A DNA stretch of 64,000 nt, taken from contig NZ_JADYVE010000010.1 in NCBI RefSeq assembly GCF_020193655.1, forward strand, positions 62,001-126,000, read 5' to 3'. Below the pieces are notes generated by a model that saw only the letters and a list, made by a program, of their open reading frames with translations, was not told the origin of the DNA and did not search any database. Each line of letters opens with the position of its first letter. Positions within the stretch are counted from its first letter, which is position 1. The position numbers were made by a program, and so were the translations under genes. This document shows positions 8,091-16,629 of the stretch, piece after piece. This DNA is from Ensifer sp. IC3342 (lineage in GTDB: Bacteria; Pseudomonadota; Alphaproteobacteria; Rhizobiales; Rhizobiaceae).

Positions 8091-9961
8091 AACGTGCCGC
8101 CGCACCCGCCCCCAGGGATACGGCAGATGCGCCCGACTGGCTCGCCGAGGCCCTGGTTGCCATCAAGGACGGCAAGGCCGTGCGAAAAGACCTTCCGGAC
8201 GGCGGGCGGCTGCATATCGACCGCGCGCTTCCTTTCGTTTGCCTGCACATTTCTGGCGACGAAGAAGGTCCGGTCGCGCGCGAGATCGCCCAGGCGAATG
8301 CCTCCTACCTCATTGCGCCGGATGCCAACGCCGCTGTCTCGGTCATCGGGGCCATCGGCGCGCTGCTCAAGCAGCGCCTCGGGGCATTCATGGTCCTGGA
8401 AATCGGCGAACTCGCGCGCGACGAACTGTTGACCGACGACGCGCCATATCTTCCGCCATTCAAGATCGAGGTTGCGGCAAGCCCGGAGGGGCCTGCACGG
8501 ATTGCCGCCACGGCGTTCGCCAAAGCCGCCGAGGCGACCGAAGCAAAGTTCCGCACGCCGCGCGTGGAACTGCGTGAAGCCGAAGGGCTGGACGTGCCGT
8601 TTCCCTGTCTTCGCGTGCGATTTGCACCGATCTATCGGCAACGTGAGTCCGGCAACATTTATCCGCAGCTTCGCGAACGGCTGATCGCCAGTATCTTCGA
8701 TGCCGGCCTGCAAGCCTTCGCGGCGTTCGTCAGGGCCACCAAATGCATGAACATCTCGACGCATCGGGCACTCGGCAGAAAGGCCTTCATAGACGCCGTG
8801 GTCCGCACTGACCGCAGTATCGACGAGGTAGCTTCGACCTTCGACTTCCTGCTCGCGGTGACCCCGATCAATGCCGACGCCGCATGGAGCGATTTTGCCG
8901 CGAGCGAGTACCGGCGAGCTCCGCGTTTTCTCTATCGACCGTTGACGCTGCAGGTCGAGAAAGCGAAGAGAAAGCTCTTCTCGATCGCCTTCGACCACCT
9001 CGAAGACCCGGTGCTTTACCAGCTCTACCGCGAAAAGCAGCAAGAGCTCGACCTTCAGCTTTCGTTGCTTTCGGCCCGGGAAACCGCAAAATTCATTGAA
9101 TTCGGCCGCGCCCTCTATGGTCCCGTCGAACCGGAACTCTTGCGGGCAGCGCGCGACATTCTCGTCCGGGCGGGCGACGAGACGGCCAATGCCGGGCCTC
9201 AGGCTGTCGCGGAGCGCCACGCCGATTGCTATTTCGTCGAGCAACAGGCACGCGCGATGATTGCCGAATACCGGCGGCGTTATGCCGGCTTCGACGCCAC
9301 CGTTGAAGTGCGTGACGACCTTCCCTCCGGCCTCATGGTTTCGGGTGACCGGTTGCTAGTTGCACGCAGCACAGCCATGGAAGTCGAACGCGTCGAACCA
9401 ATCTTGAGCCATGAGATCGGCGTCCATCTGCTGACCTATTTCAACGGTTCGGCGCAGGGTCTGCGTCTTTTCCGGTCCGGCCTCGCCGGATACGAAGGCA
9501 TGCAGGAGGGATTGGCAGTCTTTGCGGAGTACCTGACCGGCGGCATGAGCAGCGAGCGGCTGCGCCTCATCGCTGCCCGCGTCGTTGCCTGCGCCGCAAT
9601 GCTTGATGGCGCATCGCTGCCGGAAGCTTATCAGCAGCTTGTCAAGGATCATGGGTTCTTGAAGGCCGATGCCTTCAATGTCGTCTTGCGCGTTTATCGC
9701 AGTGGGGGTCTCGCCAAGGATGCCATATATCTGCGCGGCCTTCTGCAACTCCTCTCCCATTTAGCCGCTGACGGCGCCTTGGAGCCCTTCTGGATGGGAA
9801 AGATCGCCGCTTCGCATTTTGGCGTTATGCAGGAACTGAGTGCCCGCGGGCTGCTTGGTGTGCCGGCAGTGCACCCTATATTTCTTGACAATCCGGAAGC
9901 GCCCTCGCGCCTTGCCAAGGCACGCACGGGAATGTCGCCACTCGATATGGTCGAACGTTAG
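8087..9961 (+). CDS. QEGLA-motif (DUF1704) metallopeptidase-like protein
   Basis: 624 residues. Contains HEIGVH at 442-447, an HExxxH zinc motif, followed by QEGLA at 473-477 whose Glu474 is a likely third ligand. This is the signature of DUF1704, annotated in bacteria as flavohemoglobin expression-modulating QEGLA protein. Its eukaryotic relatives (MATCAP/KIAA0895L) are tyrosine carboxypeptidases that trim tubulin, so a carboxypeptidase role is plausible. The rest is mainly helical, with no signal peptide. The start is the ATG in the ATGA overlap with the amidohydrolase gene; the ATP-grasp gene follows after 9 bases. The three are very probably one operon. The substrate is unknown. Confidence 0.85.
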   Translation: MKRAAAPAPRDTADAPDWLAEALVAIKDGKAVRKDLPDGGRLHIDRALPFVCLHISGDEEGPVAREIAQANASYLIAPDANAAVSVIGAIGALLKQRLGAFMVLEIGELARDELLTDDAPYLPPFKIEVAASPEGPARIAATAFAKAAEATEAKFRTPRVELREAEGLDVPFPCLRVRFAPIYRQRESGNIYPQLRERLIASIFDAGLQAFAAFVRATKCMNISTHRALGRKAFIDAVVRTDRSIDEVASTFDFLLAVTPINADAAWSDFAASEYRRAPRFLYRPLTLQVEKAKRKLFSIAFDHLEDPVLYQLYREKQQELDLQLSLLSARETAKFIEFGRALYGPVEPELLRAARDILVRAGDETANAGPQAVAERHADCYFVEQQARAMIAEYRRRYAGFDATVEVRDDLPSGLMVSGDRLLVARSTAMEVERVEPILSHEIGVHLLTYFNGSAQGLRLFRSGLAGYEGMQEGLAVFAEYLTGGMSSERLRLIAARVVACAAMLDGASLPEAYQQLVKDHGFLKADAFNVVLRVYRSGGLAKDAIYLRGLLQLLSHLAADGALEPFWMGKIAASHFGVMQELSARGLLGVPAVHPIFLDNPEAPSRLAKARTGMSPLDMVER

Positions 9962-9970
9962 GAGCCGGAC

Positions 9971-11017
9971 ATGCGCATCGCCTTTTTCGTCAATTCCATC
10001 GAGGGCGAGGCTACCTATTACGCGACGACGTGGCTTGCGCTCGCGGCGCTCGCCCGTGGTCATGACGTTTGCTACGTGATGCCCGGGGATTTCGTGCTGC
10101 GTTCCGACGACAGCCTGATGGTCCGGGTCACGACCTTGCATGGTCCGAAACCGAAGAAGCCGGAGACGTTGCTGAATGCGCTCAAGGACGAGCGAGCAAA
10201 GGTCAGTACGATCGACATCACGGAAGTCGACGTGCTTTTTCTGCGCAACGATCCTTCGGAAGACGCCGAAAAGCGTTCCTGGGCAGCCTATGCCGGCGTG
10301 AATTTCGGCCATCTTGCGGTCGATCGCGGCGTGATCGTCGTAAACGATCCGACCGGCTTGGCAAGTGCGCAGAACAAGCTCTATTTGCAAGGCTTTCCGG
10401 AACTTGTCCGCCCCACCTCACTGATCTCCCGGAGCATCGAGGAAATCCGGGACTTCATCGATGCGCATCCTGATGGCGTGATCCTGAAGCCGTTGCAGGG
10501 ATCCGGCGGCAAGAACGTCTTCAAGATCAGTTCCAGAGAAGAAGCCAACCTCAACCAGATATTCGAAGTTGCCAGCGGCGAAGGGTACCTGATCGCCCAG
10601 ACCTACCTGCCCGATGCGACCGCTGGCGACATCCGCCTTTTTCTCATGAACGGACGGCCGCTGGAGCGCGACGGTGTACATGCAGCTCTCCGCCGGGTGC
10701 CAGCCAAGGGTGATGTGCGCTCCAACATACACGCCAGCGGTACGCCCGAAGCGGCAACGATCACGCCGGAGATTCTCGCCCTTGCGGAGAAGCTTCGACC
10801 GAAACTGGTGGAAGACGGCATGTTCCTGGTAGGCCTTGACATCGTCGGCGACAAGATACTGGAGATCAATGTCTTCAGTCCCGGAACCCTCCCGGAGATC
10901 GCCGGGCTTTACGGCGTGGATTTCAGCGAGGACATCATCATCGCGCTGGAAAACAAGCTGAGCATCCGACAGCTCTATTCGGGAACATTGTCGAACCGCT
11001 CGCTGGCGACGCTTTAA
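9971..11017 (+). CDS. GshB-like ATP-grasp ligase
   Basis: 348 residues with the plan of prokaryotic glutathione synthetase. An N-terminal Rossmann-like domain (MRIAFFVNSIEGE) is followed by an ATP-grasp domain with the glycine-rich lid (ILKPLQGSGGKNVFKI, near residue 175) and the metal-binding end (MFLVGLDIVGDKILEINVFSPGTLPEI) with the ExN of the family. It should join a carboxylate to an amine with ATP. The genuine GshB of rhizobia is usually chromosomal and stands alone. Here the gene is third in a unit with an amidohydrolase and a metallopeptidase-like protein, so a ligase for a glutamyl or other peptide is more likely than glutathione synthesis. Confidence 0.8.
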   Translation: MRIAFFVNSIEGEATYYATTWLALAALARGHDVCYVMPGDFVLRSDDSLMVRVTTLHGPKPKKPETLLNALKDERAKVSTIDITEVDVLFLRNDPSEDAEKRSWAAYAGVNFGHLAVDRGVIVVNDPTGLASAQNKLYLQGFPELVRPTSLISRSIEEIRDFIDAHPDGVILKPLQGSGGKNVFKISSREEANLNQIFEVASGEGYLIAQTYLPDATAGDIRLFLMNGRPLERDGVHAALRRVPAKGDVRSNIHASGTPEAATITPEILALAEKLRPKLVEDGMFLVGLDIVGDKILEINVFSPGTLPEIAGLYGVDFSEDIIIALENKLSIRQLYSGTLSNRSLATL

Positions 11018-11151
11018 CGACGTCAAGCGCACGACGCATCGATAAATTGCGCGAAGACGCTCAATGATTTCAAACGTGAGTTTACAAAAGTATTATTATA
11101 TGATTTTTTCTCCACAGCTGCATGGAGAGCAGCTTTCTTTGGGAGGAAATC

Positions 11152-12114
11152 ATGAAATTTGCGAAGGCACTCGCGAGTGCAACGATTCTTGCTGCCTGCA
11201 CCTTCGGCAGCGCATCGGCTGCCGAGCTCGTCGTCGGCTTTTCCCAGATCGGATCGGAGTCCGGCTGGCGCGCCGCTGAAACGACGCTGACGAAGCAGCA
11301 GGCCGAGCAGCGCGGAATCGACCTCAAATTCGCCGATGCGCAGCAGAAGCAGGAAAACCAGATCAAGGCTATCCGCTCCTTCATCGCCCAAGGCGTGAAC
11401 GCGATCCTTGTCGCTCCCGTGGTCGCGACTGGCTGGGACGAAGTCCTGCAGGAGGCGAAGGATGCGGAAATTCCTGTCATCCTACTCGACCGCACCGTCG
11501 ATGCATCCGACGATCTCTATTTGACGGCTGTGACTTCCGACCTCGTCCACGAAGGCAATGTCGCCGGCAAGTGGCTTGTTGATACCGTTGCCGGCAAGCC
11601 CTGCAACGTCGTCGAGCTTCAGGGCACGACCGGTTCGTCGCCGGCGATCGACCGCAAGAAGGGCTTCGAACAGGCGCTCTCCGGTCACGACAACCTGAAG
11701 ATCGTCCGCAGCCAGACCGGAGACTTCACACGCACCAAGGGCAAGGAAGTGATGGAAAGCTTCCTGAAGGCGGAAGGCGGCGGCAAGAACATCTGCGCGC
11801 TCTACGCCCATAACGACGACATGGCCGTCGGCGCGATCCAGGCCATCAAGGAAGCCGGCCTGAAGCCGGGCACGGACATTCTCGTCGTCTCGATCGATGC
11901 CGTTCCGGATATCTTCCAGGCCATGGCCGCTGGCGAAGCCAATGCCACCGTCGAACTGACCCCGAACATGGCCGGTCCCGCCTTCGACGCCCTCGCCGCC
12001 TACCTCAAGGATGGAACGGCGCCGGCAAAATGGATCCAGACGGAATCGAAGCTTTATACCCAGGCTGACGATCCGATGAAGGTCTACGAGGAGAAGAAGG
12101 GCCTCGGCTACTGA
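11152..12114 (+). CDS. ytfQ: Galactofuranose-type ABC transporter, substrate-binding protein
   Basis: 320 residues. A cleavable signal peptide (about 24 residues ending SASA) is followed by a periplasmic-binding protein type I fold. The mature sequence is strongly like E. coli YtfQ along its length (VGFSQIGSESGWRAAETT, APVVATGWDEVLQEAKDAEIP, VELQGTTGSSPAIDRKKGF, AHNDDMAVGAIQAIKEAGLKPG). YtfQ binds galactofuranose in the periplasm. The start at 11152 is set by GGGAGGAAATC directly upstream; an earlier in-frame ATG lacks a ribosome site and spoils the signal peptide. First gene of a unit with ytfR, ytfT and yjfF. Confidence 0.92.
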   Translation: MKFAKALASATILAACTFGSASAAELVVGFSQIGSESGWRAAETTLTKQQAEQRGIDLKFADAQQKQENQIKAIRSFIAQGVNAILVAPVVATGWDEVLQEAKDAEIPVILLDRTVDASDDLYLTAVTSDLVHEGNVAGKWLVDTVAGKPCNVVELQGTTGSSPAIDRKKGFEQALSGHDNLKIVRSQTGDFTRTKGKEVMESFLKAEGGGKNICALYAHNDDMAVGAIQAIKEAGLKPGTDILVVSIDAVPDIFQAMAAGEANATVELTPNMAGPAFDALAAYLKDGTAPAKWIQTESKLYTQADDPMKVYEEKKGLGY

Positions 12115-12122
12115 TCTCGCTT

Positions 12123-12154
12123 GCGGCCCGCCCGGCAAAACCGGTGCGGGTCGC
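12123..12154 (+). other. Intergenic hairpin after ytfQ
   Basis: GCGGCCCGCCCGG (12123-12135), loop CAAAA, then CCGGTGCGGGTCGC (12141-12154). The arms pair over about 13 positions with one G-U and a one-base bulge. There is no U run after it, so it is less likely to terminate than to stabilise the 3' end of the binding-protein mRNA, as with malE-malF in enteric bacteria, raising YtfQ above the membrane parts. Confidence 0.55.
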
Positions 12155-12259
12155 TTCTGCTCTTCTGCAAAGAAGGCTCGCGATCGAACACGAGAGCAGA
12201 TGCCGCCGAGGCGGCACTGGCGTCTCCGCCCCGGTCTCGGCCTTCCTGAGACGGTATCC

Positions 12260-13780
12260 ATGCAAACCAGCAGCGACAACATTCTTTCGGCAGTCCGGAT
12301 CGACAAGGGCTTTCCCGGAACCAAGGCCTTGGACAAGGTCGACTTCCATCTGCAGCGAGGCGAGGTTCACGCGCTTCTCGGAGAGAACGGCGCCGGCAAA
12401 TCGACGCTCATCAAATGCCTGACCGGCGCCTATCGCCGGGATGGCGGGAACATCCTGCTCGACGGGGTTGAAGTCGACCCGCGCGACACCTTCGACGCCC
12501 AGCGGCTGGGGATCGGGACCGTCTATCAGGAAGTGAACCTGTTGCCGAACCTCAGCGTGGCCGAGAACCTGTTTCTCGGCCGGCAACCGCGCCGTTTCGG
12601 CATGGTCGATATCCGCGCAATGAACCGCAAGGCACGTGAACTTCTGTCGGAATACGAACTCAAGCTCGACGTCACCCGGGCGCTCGCAAGCTATTCGGTC
12701 GCCATTCAGCAGGTCGTGGCCATCGCCCGCGCCGTCGACCTTTCGGGTAAGGTGTTGATCCTCGACGAGCCGACGGCGAGCCTCGATGCGCATGAGGTCG
12801 CGATGCTCTTTCGCATCGTCCGGCGGCTCAAGGCACGCGGCCTCGGCATCATCTTCATCACCCACTTCCTCGAGCAGGTCTACGAGATCTCGGACCGCAT
12901 CACGGTGCTCAGGAACGGGCGACTCGTCGGAACCCGCAACACGGCCGAACTCGACCGCCGCGATCTGATCGCGATGATGATCGGCCGAGAACTTGCGGCA
13001 GAGATTCACGCAGCCGAGGCTCACGCTGCGGAAGGCGGCGAGCCGCGCTACCGGTTCAGGAACTACGGCCGGCGAGGACGCATCGATCCTTTCGATCTCG
13101 ACGTCAGGGCAGGTGAGGTCGTCGGCATCGCCGGCCTGCTCGGTTCGGGCCGTACGGAGACGGCAGAGGTACTCTTCGGTGCACATCGCGCCGACAGCGG
13201 CACGGCGGAAATCGACGGCCGCCGTGTCGACCTGTCGTCGCCTCGTGCCGCCATCCGCGAGAAATTCGGCTTTTGCCCGGAGGACCGCAAGACCGACGGC
13301 ATCGTCGGCGATCTCTCGGTGCGCGAGAACATCGTTCTTGCTCTGCAGGCGAGACGGGGCTGGACGCGGCCGATCTCGCGCGCGGAGCAGAACCGGCTGG
13401 CGGACCTCTATATCCGGGCATTGGACATCCGAACGGCCGACAGGGAAAAGCCGATCAAGCTGCTTTCCGGCGGCAACCAGCAGAAAGCCATCCTCGCCCG
13501 CTGGCTGGCCACGGAACCCGAATTCCTGATCCTCGATGAACCGACGCGGGGTATCGATGTCGGCGCACATGCCGAGATCGTCAGGCTGATCGAATCACTG
13601 CGTGAGAAGGGCATGTCACTGATCGTCATTTCATCGGAACTCGAAGAGCTGGTCGCCTACAGCACACGGATCATTGTTCTTCGCGACCGCGCCCACGTCG
13701 CCGAACTTGGCGGAGAGCGCATTACTGCCCATCAGATCGTCGAGGCGATTGCCGCGGCCAACGAGCGGAGGGCATCGTGA
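12260..13780 (+). CDS. ytfR: Galactofuranose-type ABC transporter, double ATPase
   Basis: 506 residues with two ABC domains in tandem, as in RbsA/XylG/YtfR. The first has Walker A GENGAGKST, an atypical signature region (SYSVAIQQVVAIARA) and Walker B VLILDEPTA. The second has a degenerate P-loop (GLLGSGRTE), the signature LLSGGNQQKAILARW and Walker B FLILDEPTRGID. The second P-loop is normally degenerate in this family. ATG at 12260 is chosen because the family N-terminus (two dozen residues before the first Walker A) starts there; the ribosome site is weak. The stop overlaps ytfT (GTGA). Confidence 0.9.
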   Translation: MQTSSDNILSAVRIDKGFPGTKALDKVDFHLQRGEVHALLGENGAGKSTLIKCLTGAYRRDGGNILLDGVEVDPRDTFDAQRLGIGTVYQEVNLLPNLSVAENLFLGRQPRRFGMVDIRAMNRKARELLSEYELKLDVTRALASYSVAIQQVVAIARAVDLSGKVLILDEPTASLDAHEVAMLFRIVRRLKARGLGIIFITHFLEQVYEISDRITVLRNGRLVGTRNTAELDRRDLIAMMIGRELAAEIHAAEAHAAEGGEPRYRFRNYGRRGRIDPFDLDVRAGEVVGIAGLLGSGRTETAEVLFGAHRADSGTAEIDGRRVDLSSPRAAIREKFGFCPEDRKTDGIVGDLSVRENIVLALQARRGWTRPISRAEQNRLADLYIRALDIRTADREKPIKLLSGGNQQKAILARWLATEPEFLILDEPTRGIDVGAHAEIVRLIESLREKGMSLIVISSELEELVAYSTRIIVLRDRAHVAELGGERITAHQIVEAIAAANERRAS

Positions 13781-14802
13781 CATCGATCTTCCGCACCTAT
13801 CTCGCCCGTTTGCTCCCGCAGCTGATCGCACTTTCGGCCATTATCATCGCGATTTCAATGACTTTCCCGGGGTTCTTAAATCTGGAAATTCAGAATGGTC
13901 GCCTCTACGGCAGCCTGATCGACATCCTTAATCGCGGCGCTCCGGTCGTGCTGCTGGCGATCGGCATGACCGTCGTCATCGCAACCAAAGGCATCGATCT
14001 TTCCGTTGGCGCGGTCATGGCGATTTGCGGTGCCGTTGCAGCATCATTCATCACTTCCGGCCACTCGCTGTTCGAGACGATCCTGATCACGCTTGCGGTC
14101 GGCATCCTTTGCGGCGTGTGGAACGGCATTCTCGTCGCCGTCCTCGACATTCAGCCTATCATTGCGACGCTCGTGCTGATGGTTGCCGGGCGAGGAATCG
14201 CCCAGCTCGTAACCGAGGGCGCGATTCTCACCTTCAATGATCCCGGCCTCATCTTCATCGGTAGCGGTTCCTTCGCCGGTCTACCAATGCCAGTCGTCGT
14301 CTGGCTCGTCTTCGGAGTTCTCGTCGCCCTGCTCGTCAGGCAGAGCGCACTCGGCATGCTGATCGAGGCGATCGGCGTCAACCGGCAGGCAAGCACGCTG
14401 TCGGGGGTTCTCACTCCTGTCCTTTTGATTGCCGCCTATATGCTTTCCGGCCTGTGCGCCGCGATTGGCGGCATCATCGCTGCGGCCGACATCAGGGGCG
14501 CCGACGCCAACAATGCCGGGCTCTGGCTTGAGCTCGACGCCATTCTGGCGGTGGTGGTCGGCGGCACCTCCCTGCTAGGCGGCCGCTTCAGCATCGCCGC
14601 GTCGGTGCTCGGGGCGATCATCATCCAGGCGATCAATACCGGCATCCTGCTTTCCGGTTTCCCGCCGGAGTTCAACCTCATCATCAAGGCGGCAATCATC
14701 GTCTTCATTCTGGTGCTTCAGTCGCCGCGCTTCCGCACCTCCTTTGCCTTCCTCGCCTTCCCCCGGCGAGCAGCCAAAACGACCGAGCAGGAGGCGAAAT
14801 GA
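13777..14802 (+). CDS. ytfT: Galactofuranose-type ABC transporter, permease
   Basis: 341 residues, hydrophobic with 8-10 membrane helices, BPD_transp_2 family. The diagnostic loop VLLAIGMTVVIATKGIDLSVGAVMAICG is present. The start is the GTG inside the GTGA overlap with ytfR, and the gene overlaps yjfF by ATGA. The C-terminal tail is short and basic. It forms the inner-membrane channel with YjfF. Confidence 0.9.
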   Translation: MTSIFRTYLARLLPQLIALSAIIIAISMTFPGFLNLEIQNGRLYGSLIDILNRGAPVVLLAIGMTVVIATKGIDLSVGAVMAICGAVAASFITSGHSLFETILITLAVGILCGVWNGILVAVLDIQPIIATLVLMVAGRGIAQLVTEGAILTFNDPGLIFIGSGSFAGLPMPVVVWLVFGVLVALLVRQSALGMLIEAIGVNRQASTLSGVLTPVLLIAAYMLSGLCAAIGGIIAAADIRGADANNAGLWLELDAILAVVVGGTSLLGGRFSIAASVLGAIIIQAINTGILLSGFPPEFNLIIKAAIIVFILVLQSPRFRTSFAFLAFPRRAAKTTEQEAK

Positions 14803-15767
14803 AGCAGAAATATCTGCCGCTTACGGCAACGATCTTAATCTTCGTCTTAAGCTATGCGCTCTGCGCCGCCCAATATCCGAACATTCTCTCCACCCGGGTC
14901 ATCGGCAATCTTCTGACCGATAACGCCTTCCTCGGCATCGCCGCCGTAGGCATGACCTTCGTCATTCTCTCGGGAGGCATCGACCTCTCGGTGGGGTCGG
15001 TCATCGCCTTCACCGGGGTGTTCCTAGCGGTGGTGCTGGAACACACTAGCATGCACCCGATCATGGCCTTTGCGCTGGTCCTCGGCATCACCACGCTTTT
15101 TGGCGCGCTCATGGGGATGATCATCCATTATCTCGAGATGCCGGCCTTCATCGTGACGCTGGCTGGAATGTTCCTTGCCCGCGGCATGGCCTTCGTGCTG
15201 TCGATCGATTCCATTCCGATCAAGCATCCCTTCTACGCGACGTTGAAAGGCTTCTACTACAAGCTGCCAGGCGGAGGACGGATCACTCTCATCGGCGGCC
15301 TGATGCTGCTCGTCTTCGCCGCCGGCATCCTCATCGCTCATCGGACCCGTTTCGGCACGAACGTCTATGCGCTCGGCGGCGGCACGGCGACAGCGAAGCT
15401 CATGGGCGTTCCGGTCGCCAGCACAACGGTCAAGATCTACGCTCTCTCGGGACTGCTCGCGGGCCTTTCCGGCATTGTATTCTCGCTTTACACGTCGGCC
15501 GGCTATTCGCTTGCCGCGGTCGGCGTCGAGCTTGATGCAATCACCGCCGTCGTCATCGGTGGCACGCTCTTGACCGGCGGATCGGGCTTTGTTGCCGGAA
15601 CGCTTGTCGGCATCTTCATCCAGGGCCTCATCCAGACCTACATAACCTTCGACGGATCGCTCTCCAGCTGGTGGACGAAGATCCTGATCGGCGCGCTTCT
15701 CTTTGCCTTTATCCTTCTGCAGAAGGGGATCATCCATCTATCGCGCGATGCCCGACAACGCGCCTGA
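14799..15767 (+). CDS. yjfF: Galactofuranose-type ABC transporter, second permease
   Basis: 322 residues, BPD_transp_2 permease with the GMTFVILSGGIDLSVGSVIAFTG block and about nine membrane helices. Two separate permeases in tandem are the mark of the ytfQRT-yjfF system rather than the one-permease ribose type. The start overlaps the ytfT stop (ATGA). Followed after 20 bases by a FadR-type regulator on the same strand. Confidence 0.9.
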   Translation: MKQKYLPLTATILIFVLSYALCAAQYPNILSTRVIGNLLTDNAFLGIAAVGMTFVILSGGIDLSVGSVIAFTGVFLAVVLEHTSMHPIMAFALVLGITTLFGALMGMIIHYLEMPAFIVTLAGMFLARGMAFVLSIDSIPIKHPFYATLKGFYYKLPGGGRITLIGGLMLLVFAAGILIAHRTRFGTNVYALGGGTATAKLMGVPVASTTVKIYALSGLLAGLSGIVFSLYTSAGYSLAAVGVELDAITAVVIGGTLLTGGSGFVAGTLVGIFIQGLIQTYITFDGSLSSWWTKILIGALLFAFILLQKGIIHLSRDARQRA

Positions 15768-15787
15768 GTGAGCGGAGAACCGTGTGA

Positions 15788-16543
15788 ATGCCGCCGGAAA
15801 CCTTCGCCAAACGACCGGGGAAGCGCACAAGTCACCAGCTCGTCGTCGATGAGCTGGGCCAGGCCGTGGTCGGCGGCGAATTTGCCGTTGGCGACATACT
15901 GCCAGGCGACGCGGAGCTTGCGGCGCGTTTCAACGTCTCGCGTACGGTCCTGCGCGAAGCGATGAAGACGCTCGCGGCCAAGGGGCTCGTTTTCCCCCGT
16001 GCGCGCATCGGAACGCGCGTCATGCCGCGGACGCATTGGAACCTGTTCGACGGCGATGTCCTCTCCTGGCATTTCAATGTCGGCGTGGACCAGGATTTCC
16101 TGCATCACCTAAGCGACGTGAGACTGGCCCTCGAACCCTATGCCGCCGGTCTCGCCGCGCGACGGGCCTCCGACGCCGACATCAGCCAGATGATGCGGCT
16201 TGCCGTTGCCATGGGCGATGCCGGGCACAGCGCCCAGACGCTGGCGCATGCCGACCTCGAATTTCATCTCCATTTGCTCGAAGCCTCCCTCAATCCCTTC
16301 ATGCGGACGGTGGGGAGTCTCATCGAAGCAGCGCTGATCGGCGTTTTCAAGCTCACGAGCCCAAGCCCCGAGGAGGCGGAAATCGATCGTGTCGCGATGG
16401 CGCACATCCGCATCGTCGAGGAGATCCAGCGCCGTGACGAGGACGGCGCCCGAAGCGCGATGGAGAACGTGATCCGTGCGGGCCAGGAGCGACTCATGCT
16501 CGACCTAACGGAACGCAAGCCCGCTCTACAGAGCGGATCCTGA
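15788..16543 (+). CDS. FadR-subfamily GntR transcriptional regulator
   Basis: 251 residues. An N-terminal winged helix-turn-helix (GEFAVGDILPGDAELAARFNVSRTVLREAMKTLAAKGLV, residues 30-70) precedes an all-helical FCD ligand domain with metal-binding-type residues (DVRLALEPYAAGLAARRA; HADLEFHLHLLEASLN; later VAMAHIRIVEEI). The resemblance is to DgoR/GalR-like sugar-acid regulators. It is downstream of yjfF and probably cotranscribed, so it is the likely local repressor of the galactofuranose importer, with a sugar or sugar phosphate as ligand. Its last codons form a small hairpin (CCGCTCT/AGAGCGG). Confidence 0.82.
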   Translation: MPPETFAKRPGKRTSHQLVVDELGQAVVGGEFAVGDILPGDAELAARFNVSRTVLREAMKTLAAKGLVFPRARIGTRVMPRTHWNLFDGDVLSWHFNVGVDQDFLHHLSDVRLALEPYAAGLAARRASDADISQMMRLAVAMGDAGHSAQTLAHADLEFHLHLLEASLNPFMRTVGSLIEAALIGVFKLTSPSPEEAEIDRVAMAHIRIVEEIQRRDEDGARSAMENVIRAGQERLMLDLTERKPALQSGS

Positions 16544-16582
16544 AAGTGCCGAAGGCTTGGGCGCCCAAAAGAACAAGGCGTT

Positions 16583-16614
16583 AGGGCAGTTTTCTCAGAT
16601 GAGACGGCCGCCCT
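16583..16614. terminator. Possible hairpin between convergent operons
   Basis: Outer arms AGGGC (16583-16587) and GCCCT (16610-16614) and inner arms TCTCA/TGAGA (16593-16597, 16600-16604) can stack into an interrupted stem between the FadR gene (+) and the ATPase gene (-). No strong U run is present on either strand. Confidence 0.3.
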
Positions 16615-16629
16615 GACTTTGAGGATTAC

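Noticed and set aside
7895-9244. 449-codon minus-strand ORF opposite the amidohydrolase/QEGLA genes
   Set aside because: Shadow of strongly supported plus-strand genes caused by high GC.
16557-16568. 12-bp palindrome TTGGGCGCCCAA
   Set aside because: No loop, no U run and no known regulator site; treated as chance in the convergent intergenic region.
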